Assembly: GCA_045124505.1 (NCBI GenBank)
Contig: JBGVLZ010000103.1
Coordinates: forward strand, 74,545-138,544
Direction: 5' to 3'
DNA from: RGIG7213 sp045124505
GTDB taxonomy: Bacteria > Bacillota > Clostridia > Oscillospirales > CAG-272
Length of the DNA: 64,000 nucleotides
How positions within the stretch are numbered: the stretch's first letter is position 1; each line of letters starts with the position of its first letter. Of this stretch, positions 16,313 to 25,398 are shown piece after piece. The position numbers and the translations under genes were made by a program. The notes below the pieces were generated by a model, which searched no databases, was not told the origin of the DNA, and worked only from the letters and a program-made list of their open reading frames with translations.

Positions 16313-17085
16313 AATTCATCAAGCGTACCGAAACGGTAACCCATGCTTTCCCACTCCGTCATAACCGAATCGAGTATATCAGCATTGGTTTTCGACGTCG
16401 GATGAAGCAAAACTACCATTCCGTTGTGGGTATTATCGAGAATAAGCTTTTTCGACCTTTCCGGATCAGGCTGTTTGTTATTGTCCCAATCTGCATAGGC
16501 AAAGCTCCAGAAAACTGTTTTGTATCCAAGCTCATTTGCCCATTTCAGATTATTAAACGAAAACTTGCCTTCGGGAGGTCTGTAGTACATCGCCATTGTT
16601 TTACCTGTCATTTCGGCATAGAAGGATGAAAGCTCTGACAGTTCTTTTTCGAACATCGCTTTTTCGGATATTTTCGTCATATCCTTATGATGTGCCGTAT
16701 GGTTGCACACAAGATGTCCTTCTTCTGCCATTCGTTTTACAAGGTCTGTATTACGTCTTATGAGATTGTCAAGTACGAAAAACGCACCCGTCGCACCGTG
16801 GGACTTGAGTGTGTCCAGAATGCGCTCTATATTGCCGTTTTCATATCCTGCATCAAACGTCAGATATATGACCTTATCATCATCACGTCCTGCGTAATAA
16901 CCGCCGCAGTCCTTCATAAAACCGAATTTCGGGTCAAGTGTGGGGGTTTTATGCTCCCCGTTTCTTTTGCAGTAATAATTCAGTGTTTCATTTTCGCCCG
17001 CAGTTGCAGCACTGCTTTCTGCACCTGTGAATGAAATTAAAAGAAAAAGTGCCGCAAATGCGGCACACAATCTATAAAGCTTCAT
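16303..17085 (-). CDS. PdaA-like polysaccharide deacetylase
   Basis: 260 residues with a signal peptide (1-28). The NodB motifs are of the PdaA subtype: motif 1 reads LTFDAGYENG in place of TFDDGP, motif 2 HLVCNHTAHHKDM, motif 3 YRPPEGKFS, then FWSFAYADWDNN and VVLLHPTSK. PdaA proteins deacetylate N-acetylmuramic acid during muramic delta-lactam formation in the spore cortex. The similarity is strong, but the role in this organism is inferred. It is followed by a second NodB protein in the same operon with a 10-base overlap. A GrpB/Nudix fusion gene lies 81 bases upstream on the same strand. Confidence 0.9.
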   Translation of the reverse strand: MKLYRLCAAFAALFLLISFTGAESSAATAGENETLNYYCKRNGEHKTPTLDPKFGFMKDCGGYYAGRDDDKVIYLTFDAGYENGNIERILDTLKSHGATGAFFVLDNLIRRNTDLVKRMAEEGHLVCNHTAHHKDMTKISEKAMFEKELSELSSFYAEMTGKTMAMYYRPPEGKFSFNNLKWANELGYKTVFWSFAYADWDNNKQPDPERSKKLILDNTHNGMVVLLHPTSKTNADILDSVMTEWESMGYRFGTLDELCG

Positions 17086-17166
17086 TTTTGAACCGTCCCT
17101 TTGATTGATTTTTGCCCGCAGGATTATTGTATTCCGTTCAGTGCAAAATATACTTTCGGGAAAAGG

Positions 17167-18438
17167 TCAATTTTTGGATTTTCTGCCAAGATTATAAATA
17201 AAGCTCTCGGCTTCAGCAAGGATACGTCTGTAATTTGAATTCCAGAACAAGCGGCATGCATCATCGTATTTAAGCCATCTGTATTCAGACATAACGCTTT
17301 CAAAGACAACATTCGGGTCATTAGACTCAGCAAGAAAAAGAACAACTGTCTTTCTGCACGGTGCGGCAAGTCTGTATGTCACAGACTGTCTGAAGTTCTT
17401 GTGCGGTTTAAGATGCTGACCGATCTCTTCGAACACCTCACGCTTTGCTGTTTGTAATTCCGTTTCGCACATTTCCATGTGACCTTTCGGGAAGCTCCAC
17501 GTTCCGGATCTCTTCTGGAACAGCAAAAGATATTTGATTCCGTCGGGTGTTTTTCGGTAAACTATCATTCCGGCAGATTTCTGATAAAGCGAATTTACCG
17601 TTATGTCATAAAACTTCTCACGGAAGTGCACCGCTTCTTCAATTCTTGCCTGATTTACATACACGCCTGCAGGAGCTAAAACGAGGCGCACACCGCATTC
17701 TCCTCCTCTGTGTATAACGCCGACAACAGCTCCCGTAAACGATGAAACGGGTGTTCTTACACCGAGTATATACGCACGGAGCTCTTTACCGTCAGCACCG
17801 TGTTCTCCCTCTATAACACCGTAATTTATCGGATATGTTATATTCTTCTTTGTGGGATGGCGTGTACCTATCGGACGTGTTACACTTACCGTAAACGTCT
17901 TACCGAGATAATTCCTTGTGCTTGTTTTTCTTACTACATTTCTTATATATTCGGCTTTCGAAGCATTGTAATGGTCAATGCTGGAAGGATGCTTCAGATA
18001 TGCCGCTTCTTTTATTTTTGTGTATTCTTCCCTGTGTGAATCCTTTGCACTGAGATATTTTCTGAAATTCATGAAGCCCTGCCAGCGTTCATCCATATAC
18101 TCAACAAAATGTATATTATGAGTAACGATATCATTTTCAAGATCTCCCGAATAGAAAAACATACGTCTTGCGTTATCCTTTTCGGGTACATGATATACAC
18201 CTATATCCGCAAGCTCGGGAATAAATTTGTTGACATCCTCAAGAAAACGTACACCGACAGCTATATCTATCACAGGCACTGCCGACATTCCGAACACGGC
18301 GGTTGAGCCGATATGCTGAATATCAACGGCGAATGTGCCGAGTACATTTTTTAAATTTACAATAGTATCTGCCGCTTCCTGCTTCCACGCAGAATCGTAA
18401 GCGGATAAATAAACCTTATTTCTCTGTATTCCAAGCAT
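17167..18438 (-). CDS. Three-domain fusion: GrpB/UPF0157, inorganic-pyrophosphatase-like domain, Nudix hydrolase
   Basis: 423 residues, no signal peptide. Residues 1 to about 170 match the GrpB/UPF0157 nucleotidyltransferase-like family (VNLKNVLGTFAVDIQHIGST then AVPVIDIAVGV). Residues about 175-285 match a small clostridial domain annotated as inorganic pyrophosphatase-like (ITYPINYGVIEGE, DGKELRAYILGVRTPVSSF, GAVVGVIHR). Residues about 290-420 form a Nudix domain with a perfect box GHMEMCETE..REVFEEIG (G-x5-E-x7-REVxEExG). Each part acts on phosphoryl or nucleotide chemistry in its own family. A joint role in nucleotide repair, signalling or CoA/dephospho chemistry is possible, but no substrate can be named. 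Start ATG is preceded by AAGGTGGG. Confidence 0.85.
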   Translation of the reverse strand: MLGIQRNKVYLSAYDSAWKQEAADTIVNLKNVLGTFAVDIQHIGSTAVFGMSAVPVIDIAVGVRFLEDVNKFIPELADIGVYHVPEKDNARRMFFYSGDLENDIVTHNIHFVEYMDERWQGFMNFRKYLSAKDSHREEYTKIKEAAYLKHPSSIDHYNASKAEYIRNVVRKTSTRNYLGKTFTVSVTRPIGTRHPTKKNITYPINYGVIEGEHGADGKELRAYILGVRTPVSSFTGAVVGVIHRGGECGVRLVLAPAGVYVNQARIEEAVHFREKFYDITVNSLYQKSAGMIVYRKTPDGIKYLLLFQKRSGTWSFPKGHMEMCETELQTAKREVFEEIGQHLKPHKNFRQSVTYRLAAPCRKTVVLFLAESNDPNVVFESVMSEYRWLKYDDACRLFWNSNYRRILAEAESFIYNLGRKSKN

Positions 18439-18561
18439 ATCTTGCCCACCTTATCCGATTATTTTCAAAAGCTTTTACTTCAAAAAAGGGGTTGGCTCAT
18501 TCAAGGAAATAACTCCCGGAATGAGTCGCCCCATGTGTTTTTTTGAATATTTATACATTTC

Positions 18562-18586
18562 GGGGCGGACGACCGGCGGTCGCCCC
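18562..18586. repeat. Short GC-rich hairpin of the GTAGGGGCG class
   Basis: GGGGCG...GACC (18562-18574) mirrors GGTCGCCCC (18578-18586) and is followed by CTAC. It sits alone in the 174-base gap between two minus-strand genes and resembles the end motif of the element at 4335-4399. Confidence 0.5.
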
Positions 18587-18612
18587 TACAATGTCGCCTA
18601 TATTTTTTTATT

Positions 18613-19953
18613 TTAGTTCACATCCGCAGGACGGGGAGTTGTAAATTCAACAGTTATTATCTGTGATCTTCCGTCACGGTAAATAACTATTTCCACAGTA
18701 TCTCCGACACAGTACGAAGCAATAAGCGTTGAAAGCGCATTTGAAGATGTTATCATCGTACCGTCAACGGTGAAGATGATATCATTGACCTTCAGCCCTG
18801 CCTTCTGTGCATCAAAGCCGTCATGAATTTTTGTTATATACACATATCCCTGTCTTGTCTGACCGATCTCAACACCGAGATACGCTTTGTCAGTTGAAGA
18901 TTTATTTGCGATGATATCCTGAACTATGCCGTATGCCGTGCTTGACGGAATGGCAAATCCGATACCCTCGACGTCGCTTCCCGATGATTTTGCATTGACA
19001 ACACCGATAAGCTCACCCGCCATATTGAAAAGTCCTCCGCCTGAATTACCGGGGTTTACGGGTGCATCAGTCTGGATAAGTGTCATCATTTTACTGTCAA
19101 TTTTGATTTCACGTGCCAAAGCCGAAACGATACCGCTTGTAACGGAACCGCCAAGCTCACCAAGGGGGTTGCCTATTGCAATAACAGTCTGACCGACCTT
19201 GAGATTGTCGGAATTTCCGAACGTCGCAACAGGAAGGTCTTCTGCTTCTACTTTTATAACAGCCAAGTCATTTTTTGTATTCACGCCCCAGATAACAGCA
19301 TCATACGTTGTACCGTTTCTGAGTCTTACTGTGACCTTTTCCGCACCGTCTATAACGTGATTGTTTGTAACGATGAAACCGTCTTTTGTAACAATTACAC
19401 CGCTTCCGGCACCCTGCGAAACACTCTGTCCGAAAATAGATCCGTATACGACCTTTTCTGTTTTTATTTCAACAACACAGTCAACTGTTTTTTCAACAAC
19501 GCTGACCATTTCATCAGGCTGTACAACAATGTCGCTGTATGAAAGTGTTTCGTCACTTGCTGTAATGCTGTCTTTTCCGTTTTCCGAACCGTCTTTTGTG
19601 ACTTCGCCGCCTACAGGCGGATTTGTTCCGTCCTTATTTCCGAAATATCTTCCGGCAAAATACGCACCGGTGCAAAGAAGTGCCGCCGCAAGCAGACAGA
19701 TTATAACGATACCTGCGGAGCTTTTTTTCTTTTTCGGCGGCTCAGACGGATAACTGTACGCAGCATAATCGGGATTTGAAGTATAGCTTCTCGTTCCGCC
19801 GTCATATGAGTAAGATGTTTTCTGTGATTCATCATAACCGGTCTGTTCGTTTTCACGTGCTTGCTCACTTACATTCTGACTGTTTTCGGATTCAGGCGTT
19901 TTTATTTCGTTCTGATTTTTATTTTCGTCAAATACGTTGAAATTTTCGTCCAT
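18613..19953 (-). CDS. HtrA/DegP-like trypsin-type serine protease with PDZ domain
   Basis: 446 residues. A polar, Asn/Glu/Ser-rich cytoplasmic tail (1-77) leads to one membrane helix (about 80-100), so the protease faces outwards. The catalytic triad is visible: His199 in TNNHVI, Asp229 in TKNDLAVIKV, Ser304 in GNSGGGLF. A single PDZ domain occupies about 340-440 (YLGVEIGQTRQGYVYITKI, then AQKAGLKVNDIIFTVDG). Such membrane-anchored HtrA proteins degrade or refold damaged secreted proteins. It stands alone; no CssRS-type regulator is in view. Confidence 0.95.
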   Translation of the reverse strand: MDENFNVFDENKNQNEIKTPESENSQNVSEQARENEQTGYDESQKTSYSYDGGTRSYTSNPDYAAYSYPSEPPKKKKSSAGIVIICLLAAALLCTGAYFAGRYFGNKDGTNPPVGGEVTKDGSENGKDSITASDETLSYSDIVVQPDEMVSVVEKTVDCVVEIKTEKVVYGSIFGQSVSQGAGSGVIVTKDGFIVTNNHVIDGAEKVTVRLRNGTTYDAVIWGVNTKNDLAVIKVEAEDLPVATFGNSDNLKVGQTVIAIGNPLGELGGSVTSGIVSALAREIKIDSKMMTLIQTDAPVNPGNSGGGLFNMAGELIGVVNAKSSGSDVEGIGFAIPSSTAYGIVQDIIANKSSTDKAYLGVEIGQTRQGYVYITKIHDGFDAQKAGLKVNDIIFTVDGTMITSSNALSTLIASYCVGDTVEIVIYRDGRSQIITVEFTTPRPADVN

Positions 19954-20066
19954 GATTCTGTCCTTTCAAAATTATGTATCAATTGATTTTATGAATTCAT
20001 TTTCCCCCATTTGAGTGACAGGAATGTGAAATCACACTGATTATATTTTGAAACTTTACAAAAAGC

Positions 20067-21275
20067 TTATGCAAACACCTTGTATGAAGATATTACCGTG
20101 TATCCTTCATCACTTAAAGATTTACAGAATGCGTCGTACTCTTCTTTACTGAATACATCTGTAACGAATGCTATGACGTTTTCTTCGGGAATATGTGCGC
20201 ATACATTGAATTTCTTATCAAATCCGTCAACCTTACCGCCGACACGCATAAGATAAGAAAGCTTTCTTTCGTCCTTTGCAACGATATCTTTTCCGTCTTT
20301 CCAGATATCAAACTGCGATTTTGCATTTTTTCTTGCGGCAATATCGATAATATCGGAAACAACAGCGCTTGCTGTGGGAAGCTTACCTGCGCCTCTTCCG
20401 TAGAACATTACCCTGCCTGCGGCATCTGTATCGACCATAATACCGTTGAACACATCCTCAATTCCGTAAAGCGGAACATCATCTGCAATACAGTAAGGAG
20501 ATACTTCAAGCAAAAGCTTGCCGCCGCACATTTCCGCAACGCCCAAAAGCTTTATCTTACAGCCGAAGGATTCAGCGGCTTCAACGTCTTTTCTTGTTAT
20601 TTTCGATATACCCGTGACATTTACATCATCGGGACATACGAGTTTTCCTGACATTATTGCGCCGAGTATACATATTTTTCTGCACGTATCAAATCCTTCA
20701 ACGTCTGCTGTAGGATCTTTTTCCGCATAGCCTTTTTCCTGTGCTTCGGAAAGTGCTCTGTCATAGCTCTTTCCGTGTGTGAACATATTCGTCAGAATAT
20801 AGTTTGTTGTACCGTTGAGGATACCTGCAATACGTGATATTCTGTTTGCGGAAAGGCACTGTGCAATAGGAGTAAGCGCAGGGATCGCGCCGCCCGTGCT
20901 TGCCTCAAAGAGATATCTTGCGCCGTTTTCCTGTGCCTTCTGCATAAGCTCAACACCGCAGTAAGCTACGATCTCTTTATTTGATGTAACAACACTTTTA
21001 CCCTTTTCCAAAGCCATCGTCGTGAACTTATACGCGGCATTTCTTCCGCCCATTGTTTCAACAACAATGTCAACTTCGGGATCGTTTGCGATAATTTCAA
21101 AATCCTTTACCAATTTATCCGCAAAGGGTGAGTCGGGAAATTCACGTATATCGCATATATATTTCAAATTTATTTTTTCGCCTGCATTTTTTTCGATAAT
21201 ATCGGCATTGTTCGTCAACAGCTCACAAACGCCGCTGCCGACTGTACCGAATCCTATCACTGCAACATTCAACAT
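20067..21275 (-). CDS. hom: Homoserine dehydrogenase
   Basis: 402 residues. It reduces aspartate semialdehyde to homoserine with NAD(P)H, at the branch to threonine and methionine. The Rossmann motif is GFGTVGSGVCELL. The substrate-domain signature is GILNGTTNYILTNM followed by EKGYAEKDPTADVEGFD, which is diagnostic. At 402 residues it is a little shorter than the usual 430, and the C-terminal ACT domain appears reduced (from about residue 335, VCAHIPEENVIAFVTDVF still hints at one). Threonine feedback could therefore differ (inference). It is a single gene with a GAAAGGAATT ribosome site and no thrB/thrC next to it. Confidence 0.95.
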   Translation of the reverse strand: MLNVAVIGFGTVGSGVCELLTNNADIIEKNAGEKINLKYICDIREFPDSPFADKLVKDFEIIANDPEVDIVVETMGGRNAAYKFTTMALEKGKSVVTSNKEIVAYCGVELMQKAQENGARYLFEASTGGAIPALTPIAQCLSANRISRIAGILNGTTNYILTNMFTHGKSYDRALSEAQEKGYAEKDPTADVEGFDTCRKICILGAIMSGKLVCPDDVNVTGISKITRKDVEAAESFGCKIKLLGVAEMCGGKLLLEVSPYCIADDVPLYGIEDVFNGIMVDTDAAGRVMFYGRGAGKLPTASAVVSDIIDIAARKNAKSQFDIWKDGKDIVAKDERKLSYLMRVGGKVDGFDKKFNVCAHIPEENVIAFVTDVFSKEEYDAFCKSLSDEGYTVISSYKVFA

Positions 21276-21408
21276 TTCATTAATTCCTTTCGGTATTTTT
21301 GATTAGACTTTGTTATTTTATCATAAAAGAATGACAAAATCAACAACATATTTGTAATTTTGTTTAATAAATCGTTTAATTTGGTAAAGTTTTGAAGCAT
21401 CACAGCGG

Positions 21409-21437
21409 TTGACACGGCAAACATTGTAAGATATAAT
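21409..21437 (+). promoter_or_regulatory. Consensus sigma-A promoter for the AlkD-like gene
   Basis: TTGACA at 21409-21414 and TATAAT at 21432-21437, spacer 17 bases, 31 bases before the start codon. Confidence 0.85.
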
Positions 21438-21468
21438 ATGATAAAACCAACGAAACGGATATAAAGCG

Positions 21469-22152
21469 ATGGACAAAATAAAACACAAACTTTTGACATT
21501 AAAGGATGAAAAATACAAGGATTTTCAAAGCAAGCTGATACCGGCAATTGACAAAAATACTGTCATAGGCGTGCGTGTTCCCGAATTGAGAAAAATCGCA
21601 AAAGAGCTTTTAAAAAGCGGAGAATACCGTGATTTTATATCAAAGCTTCCGCACCGTTATTATGAAGAAAATCTCCTTCATTCGCTTATACTTTGCGACA
21701 TTTCCGATTTTTATGAATGTTTACGCTGTACGGAAAATTTTCTGCCGTTTATTGACAACTGGGCGGTATGCGATTCACTGCGTCCGAAATGCTTTAAAAA
21801 GCATAAATGTGAACTGTACGAACATATAAAAGTATATCTTCGGTCTTCCCACGCATACACCGTAAGGTTCGGAATAGAAATGCTTATGGTTCATTTTCTT
21901 GATGAAAATTTTGAATGTGATTTTTTAAAAACAGTATCGGAAATAAAAAGCGAAGACTATTACGTAAATATGATGATAAGCTGGTATTTCACCACAGCAC
22001 TTGCAAAGCAGTATGAAAGCACACTGCCGTACATTGAAGAAAAAAGGCTGTCTTCGTTTGTGCATAAAAAAACGATACAAAAAGCGTGTGAAAGTTTTTG
22101 CATCAGCAAAGAAAGAAAACAATATTTGAAAACTTTTAAGGCAGCTAAATAA
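21469..22152 (+). CDS. AlkD-like DNA alkylation repair protein
   Basis: 227 residues of all-alpha HEAT-like repeats, the normal size and plan of AlkD. These DNA glycosylases release bulky or cationic alkylated purines without flipping the base. The family hallmark DNWAVCDSL (residues about 101-109; AlkD has DNWDTVDSL) contains the conserved Trp and Asp, and VRFGIEMLMVHF carries the conserved Arg region. The C-terminal MISWYFTTALAKQ and HKKTIQKACES also fit. It has its own consensus promoter and lies alone ahead of the glycogen operon. Confidence 0.88.
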   Translation: MDKIKHKLLTLKDEKYKDFQSKLIPAIDKNTVIGVRVPELRKIAKELLKSGEYRDFISKLPHRYYEENLLHSLILCDISDFYECLRCTENFLPFIDNWAVCDSLRPKCFKKHKCELYEHIKVYLRSSHAYTVRFGIEMLMVHFLDENFECDFLKTVSEIKSEDYYVNMMISWYFTTALAKQYESTLPYIEEKRLSSFVHKKTIQKACESFCISKERKQYLKTFKAAK

Positions 22153-22187
22153 TTTTTGATAAATGGCAAAAATATACACATTAGTAC

Positions 22188-22216
22188 TTGTATTTTCCTA
22201 AATTATGTATTATAAT
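22188..22216 (+). promoter_or_regulatory. Promoter of the glycogen operon
   Basis: TTGTAT at 22188-22193 and TATAAT at 22211-22216 with a 17-base spacer, 38 bases before the glgB start. No terminator or further strong promoter is seen between here and 32267. Confidence 0.75.
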
Positions 22217-22253
22217 ATAATTTAGAGTTTTTCACAGTAAAAGGAGTGGTATA

Positions 22254-24158
22254 ATGGCAGCAAAAAAGGAAGAACTCGCACCGTACCTGTTCCACCAGGG
22301 CACGAATTTTGAAGCATACAAATACCTCGGTCATCACAAAGCATCAAGGGGAACTGTAGTTTTCCGTGTGTGGGCACCGAATGCTGACTCCGTTTTTGTA
22401 ACAGGCGACTTCAACAATTGGGACGAAAGCTGTCCCATGAAAAAGATAACAGACAACGGCATATGGCAGGCAGAGCTTAAGCTCAAAATACAGAACGGTG
22501 AAAAAGTCAAATATAAATACAAGATCAAGCGCGGTACGCGTGAGATATTCAAGGCTGACCCGTATGCGGTTCATTCGGGCACACTCAGCGAAACGGCATC
22601 TTATCTGTATGAATTGAATGAATATCATTGGACTGACAGATCATGGCTGAAATACAGAAAAGAAACGGTCATGCGCGGAGATTATCCGATACCAATGAAT
22701 ATATACGAGGTGCACCTCGGTTCATGGAAAAGGCATGAGGACGGCTCATATTTGTCATATATAGAGCTTGCAGATGAGCTTGCACCTTACGTAAAGCAAA
22801 TGGGTTACACCCATATTGAGCTTATGCCGATAGCGGAGCATCCGTTTGACGGCTCATGGGGTTATCAGGTGTGCGGATTTTACTCTCCTACTTCACGCTT
22901 CGGAACACCTGAGATGTTCATGTATTTCGTGAATAAAATGCACGAATACGGTATAGGTGTCATCATGGACTGGGTGCCTGCACATTTCCCGAAAAACGAA
23001 CAGGGGCTTTATGAATTTGACGGCTCTCCCTTGTATGAATATCAAGGCTGGGACAGAATGGAGCATAAAGTATGGGGCACACGCTTCTTTGATGTCGGAC
23101 GTGAAGAGGTTCAGTCATTCCTCGTTTCAAATGCACATTACTGGCTGAATGAATATCACATTGACGGCTTACGTGTCGATGCGGTCGCCGCAATGCTTTA
23201 TCTTGATTACGACCGTATGCCGGGTGAATGGACGCCCGCTTTTGACGGTTCAAATAAGAACTACGAATCTATTGCATTTTTCAAAAAGCTAAACGCATCC
23301 ATCTCTGAACGCTTCCCCGATGTGATAATGGCGGCTGAAGAATCAACAGACTGGCCGATGATAACAAAATCTGTATCCGACGGCGGTCTTGGCTTTAACT
23401 TCAAATGGAACATGGGATGGATGAATGATATCACGGATTACATCGGACGTGATCCGATATACCGAAAATATCATCATACGGCGCTTAATTTCTCGCTTAT
23501 GTATTCATTCAACGAGAATTATATACTTCCCATATCGCACGACGAGGTCGTACACGGCAAATACTCTCTTATCGATAAGATGTGGGGAAGCTATGAGCAG
23601 AAATTTGCAGGCGCACGTCTGTTCATGACATATATGATGTGCCACCCGGGCAAAAAGCTGATGTTCATGGGAAGTGAGTTTGCTCAGTTCCGTGAATGGG
23701 ATTATGCGTCATCGCTTGAATGGTTTATGCTTGATTATGATACACATAAAACATTCCAGCATTTTGTTTCCGTTTTAAACCGCTTTTACCTTTCAAAAAG
23801 CGCTTTATGGGAATGTGACACGTCATGGGACGGATTCACTTGGGTGCGTGCGGACGACGGCGACGGAAATATGTCCGTATTCACAAGACAGAATAAAGAC
23901 GGCAAAAAATTGCTTTGCGTTATGAATTTCTCGGCATCACACAAAGAAAACTGCTGTATCGGTGTGCCCGACGGCGGTTATTGGCACGAGGTATTTTCCT
24001 CTGACAGCCGTGAGTTTGGCGGTTACGGCTGTGAAAACGGCTCGGTTTCGGCACGTGAAATGATGTGCGACGGTCTGCCGTATGCACTTGCCATATCGTT
24101 ACCCCCTCTTTCAGCAGTTATATTTGAGCAAGAAGATATAGAAATAAAATGCGAATAA
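22254..24158 (+). CDS. glgB: 1,4-alpha-glucan branching enzyme
   Basis: 634 residues. GlgB cuts alpha-1,4 chains and rejoins them in alpha-1,6 linkage to make branched glycogen. A CBM48 domain (about 20-110, VWAPNADSVFVTGDFNNWD) is followed by the GH13_8 barrel with GVIMDWVPAHFPK, DGLRVDAVAAML (nucleophile Asp), AAEESTDWP (acid/base Glu) and ISHDEVVHGK (third Asp). A C-terminal all-beta domain closes the protein. The start has AAGGAG at 22241-22246. First gene of a six-gene glycogen operon, 24 bases ahead of glgC. Confidence 0.97.
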   Translation: MAAKKEELAPYLFHQGTNFEAYKYLGHHKASRGTVVFRVWAPNADSVFVTGDFNNWDESCPMKKITDNGIWQAELKLKIQNGEKVKYKYKIKRGTREIFKADPYAVHSGTLSETASYLYELNEYHWTDRSWLKYRKETVMRGDYPIPMNIYEVHLGSWKRHEDGSYLSYIELADELAPYVKQMGYTHIELMPIAEHPFDGSWGYQVCGFYSPTSRFGTPEMFMYFVNKMHEYGIGVIMDWVPAHFPKNEQGLYEFDGSPLYEYQGWDRMEHKVWGTRFFDVGREEVQSFLVSNAHYWLNEYHIDGLRVDAVAAMLYLDYDRMPGEWTPAFDGSNKNYESIAFFKKLNASISERFPDVIMAAEESTDWPMITKSVSDGGLGFNFKWNMGWMNDITDYIGRDPIYRKYHHTALNFSLMYSFNENYILPISHDEVVHGKYSLIDKMWGSYEQKFAGARLFMTYMMCHPGKKLMFMGSEFAQFREWDYASSLEWFMLDYDTHKTFQHFVSVLNRFYLSKSALWECDTSWDGFTWVRADDGDGNMSVFTRQNKDGKKLLCVMNFSASHKENCCIGVPDGGYWHEVFSSDSREFGGYGCENGSVSAREMMCDGLPYALAISLPPLSAVIFEQEDIEIKCE

Positions 24159-24182
24159 AATAAATCGTAAAGGAGAACATCA

Positions 24183-25397
24183 ATGTTCAAAAAAAAGGAA
24201 TGTGTTGCGATGCTTCTGGCAGGAGGCCAGGGCAGCAGACTTTACACACTTACGGAAAAAACCGCAAAACCCGCCGTGGTATTTGGCGGAAAGTACAGGA
24301 TCATTGACTTCACTCTTTCCAACTGCGTAAACTCCGGCATAGATACAGTCGGTGTCCTGACACAGTATCAGCCTCTGGTGCTTAATGAGTATATCGGAAA
24401 CGGACAGCCGTGGGACCTTGACAAAACATACGGTGGTGCTATGGTTCTTCCACCTTATCAGCGTCAGAAGGGCGCTGACTGGTACAGCGGTACGGCAAAT
24501 GCGATATATCAGAATATCGATTTTATTGCAAGATACGATCCCGACTATGTTCTCATCCTTTCGGGTGACCACATATACAAGATGGATTACTACGCAATGC
24601 TCGACTATCACAAGAAAAACAATGCAGACTGTACGATAGCGGTTATAGACGTACCGATCGAAGAAGCAAGCCGTTTCGGTATTATGAACACAAATGAAGA
24701 CGGCTCCATATATCAGTTTGAAGAAAAGCCGAAGCAGCCCAAGAGCACAAAGGCTTCCATGGGTATCTATATATTCAACAAGCAAAAGCTGTTTGACTAT
24801 CTTACAGCAGATGAGGCAGATCCGAATTCATCGAAGGACTTCGGTAAAAATATCATTCCTGCAATGCTTGCAGGCGGTGAGCGTATGTATGCATACCCCT
24901 TCAGCGGTTACTGGAAGGATGTCGGAACGATATCGAGCCTTTGGGAAGCAAACATGGATCTTTTAGGCGAAAAGCCCACATTCAACCTCAAAGAACCCTC
25001 ATGGAGAATATACTCACGTAACTCAACAGAGCCTCCGCACTATGCAGGCGAAAACTCCGCTATTGTCAACTCCCTTATCACAGAGGGATGCGAAATATAC
25101 GGACGTGTCGAAAATTCCGTACTTTCAAACGGTGTTACGGTTGAAGAAGGCGCTGTTGTCAAAGACAGCGTAATTATGAAAGGCACAGTAATAAAAGCAG
25201 GTGCTGTTGTAAATTATACTGTTATGGACGGTGACACGGTCGTAGGAAGTGGTTGCTCCATCGGCGGTGATAAGCAAAACGGCGAGATCACACTTGTCGG
25301 CGGCGGTCTTTCAATTCCCGACGGCACAAAGATTGAACCCGGAAAAATGATAAATGAAAGTTCGCTGAAAGAACTTACCGAAAAGGAGGATGTATAA
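24183..25397 (+). CDS. glgC: Glucose-1-phosphate adenylyltransferase, catalytic subunit
   Basis: 404 residues. It makes ADP-glucose and pyrophosphate from ATP and glucose-1-phosphate, the committed step of glycogen synthesis. The intact nucleotide loop GGQGSRLYTLTEKTAKPAVVF (about 13-33) marks it as the catalytic subunit. GKYRIIDFTLSNCVNSGI, LSGDHIYKMDY, EEKPKQPKST and SGYWKDVGTI are all in place. The C-terminal part (about 285-400) is a left-handed beta-helix for allosteric control. It overlaps the possible upstream start of glgD, and the GGAGG for glgD lies inside its last codons. Confidence 0.97.
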   Translation: MFKKKECVAMLLAGGQGSRLYTLTEKTAKPAVVFGGKYRIIDFTLSNCVNSGIDTVGVLTQYQPLVLNEYIGNGQPWDLDKTYGGAMVLPPYQRQKGADWYSGTANAIYQNIDFIARYDPDYVLILSGDHIYKMDYYAMLDYHKKNNADCTIAVIDVPIEEASRFGIMNTNEDGSIYQFEEKPKQPKSTKASMGIYIFNKQKLFDYLTADEADPNSSKDFGKNIIPAMLAGGERMYAYPFSGYWKDVGTISSLWEANMDLLGEKPTFNLKEPSWRIYSRNSTEPPHYAGENSAIVNSLITEGCEIYGRVENSVLSNGVTVEEGAVVKDSVIMKGTVIKAGAVVNYTVMDGDTVVGSGCSIGGDKQNGEITLVGGGLSIPDGTKIEPGKMINESSLKELTEKEDV

Positions 25398-25398
25398 T

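Noticed and set aside
24180..24785. Minus-strand frame of 201 codons over glgC
   Set aside because: Antisense shadow of a clear glgC; no start context.
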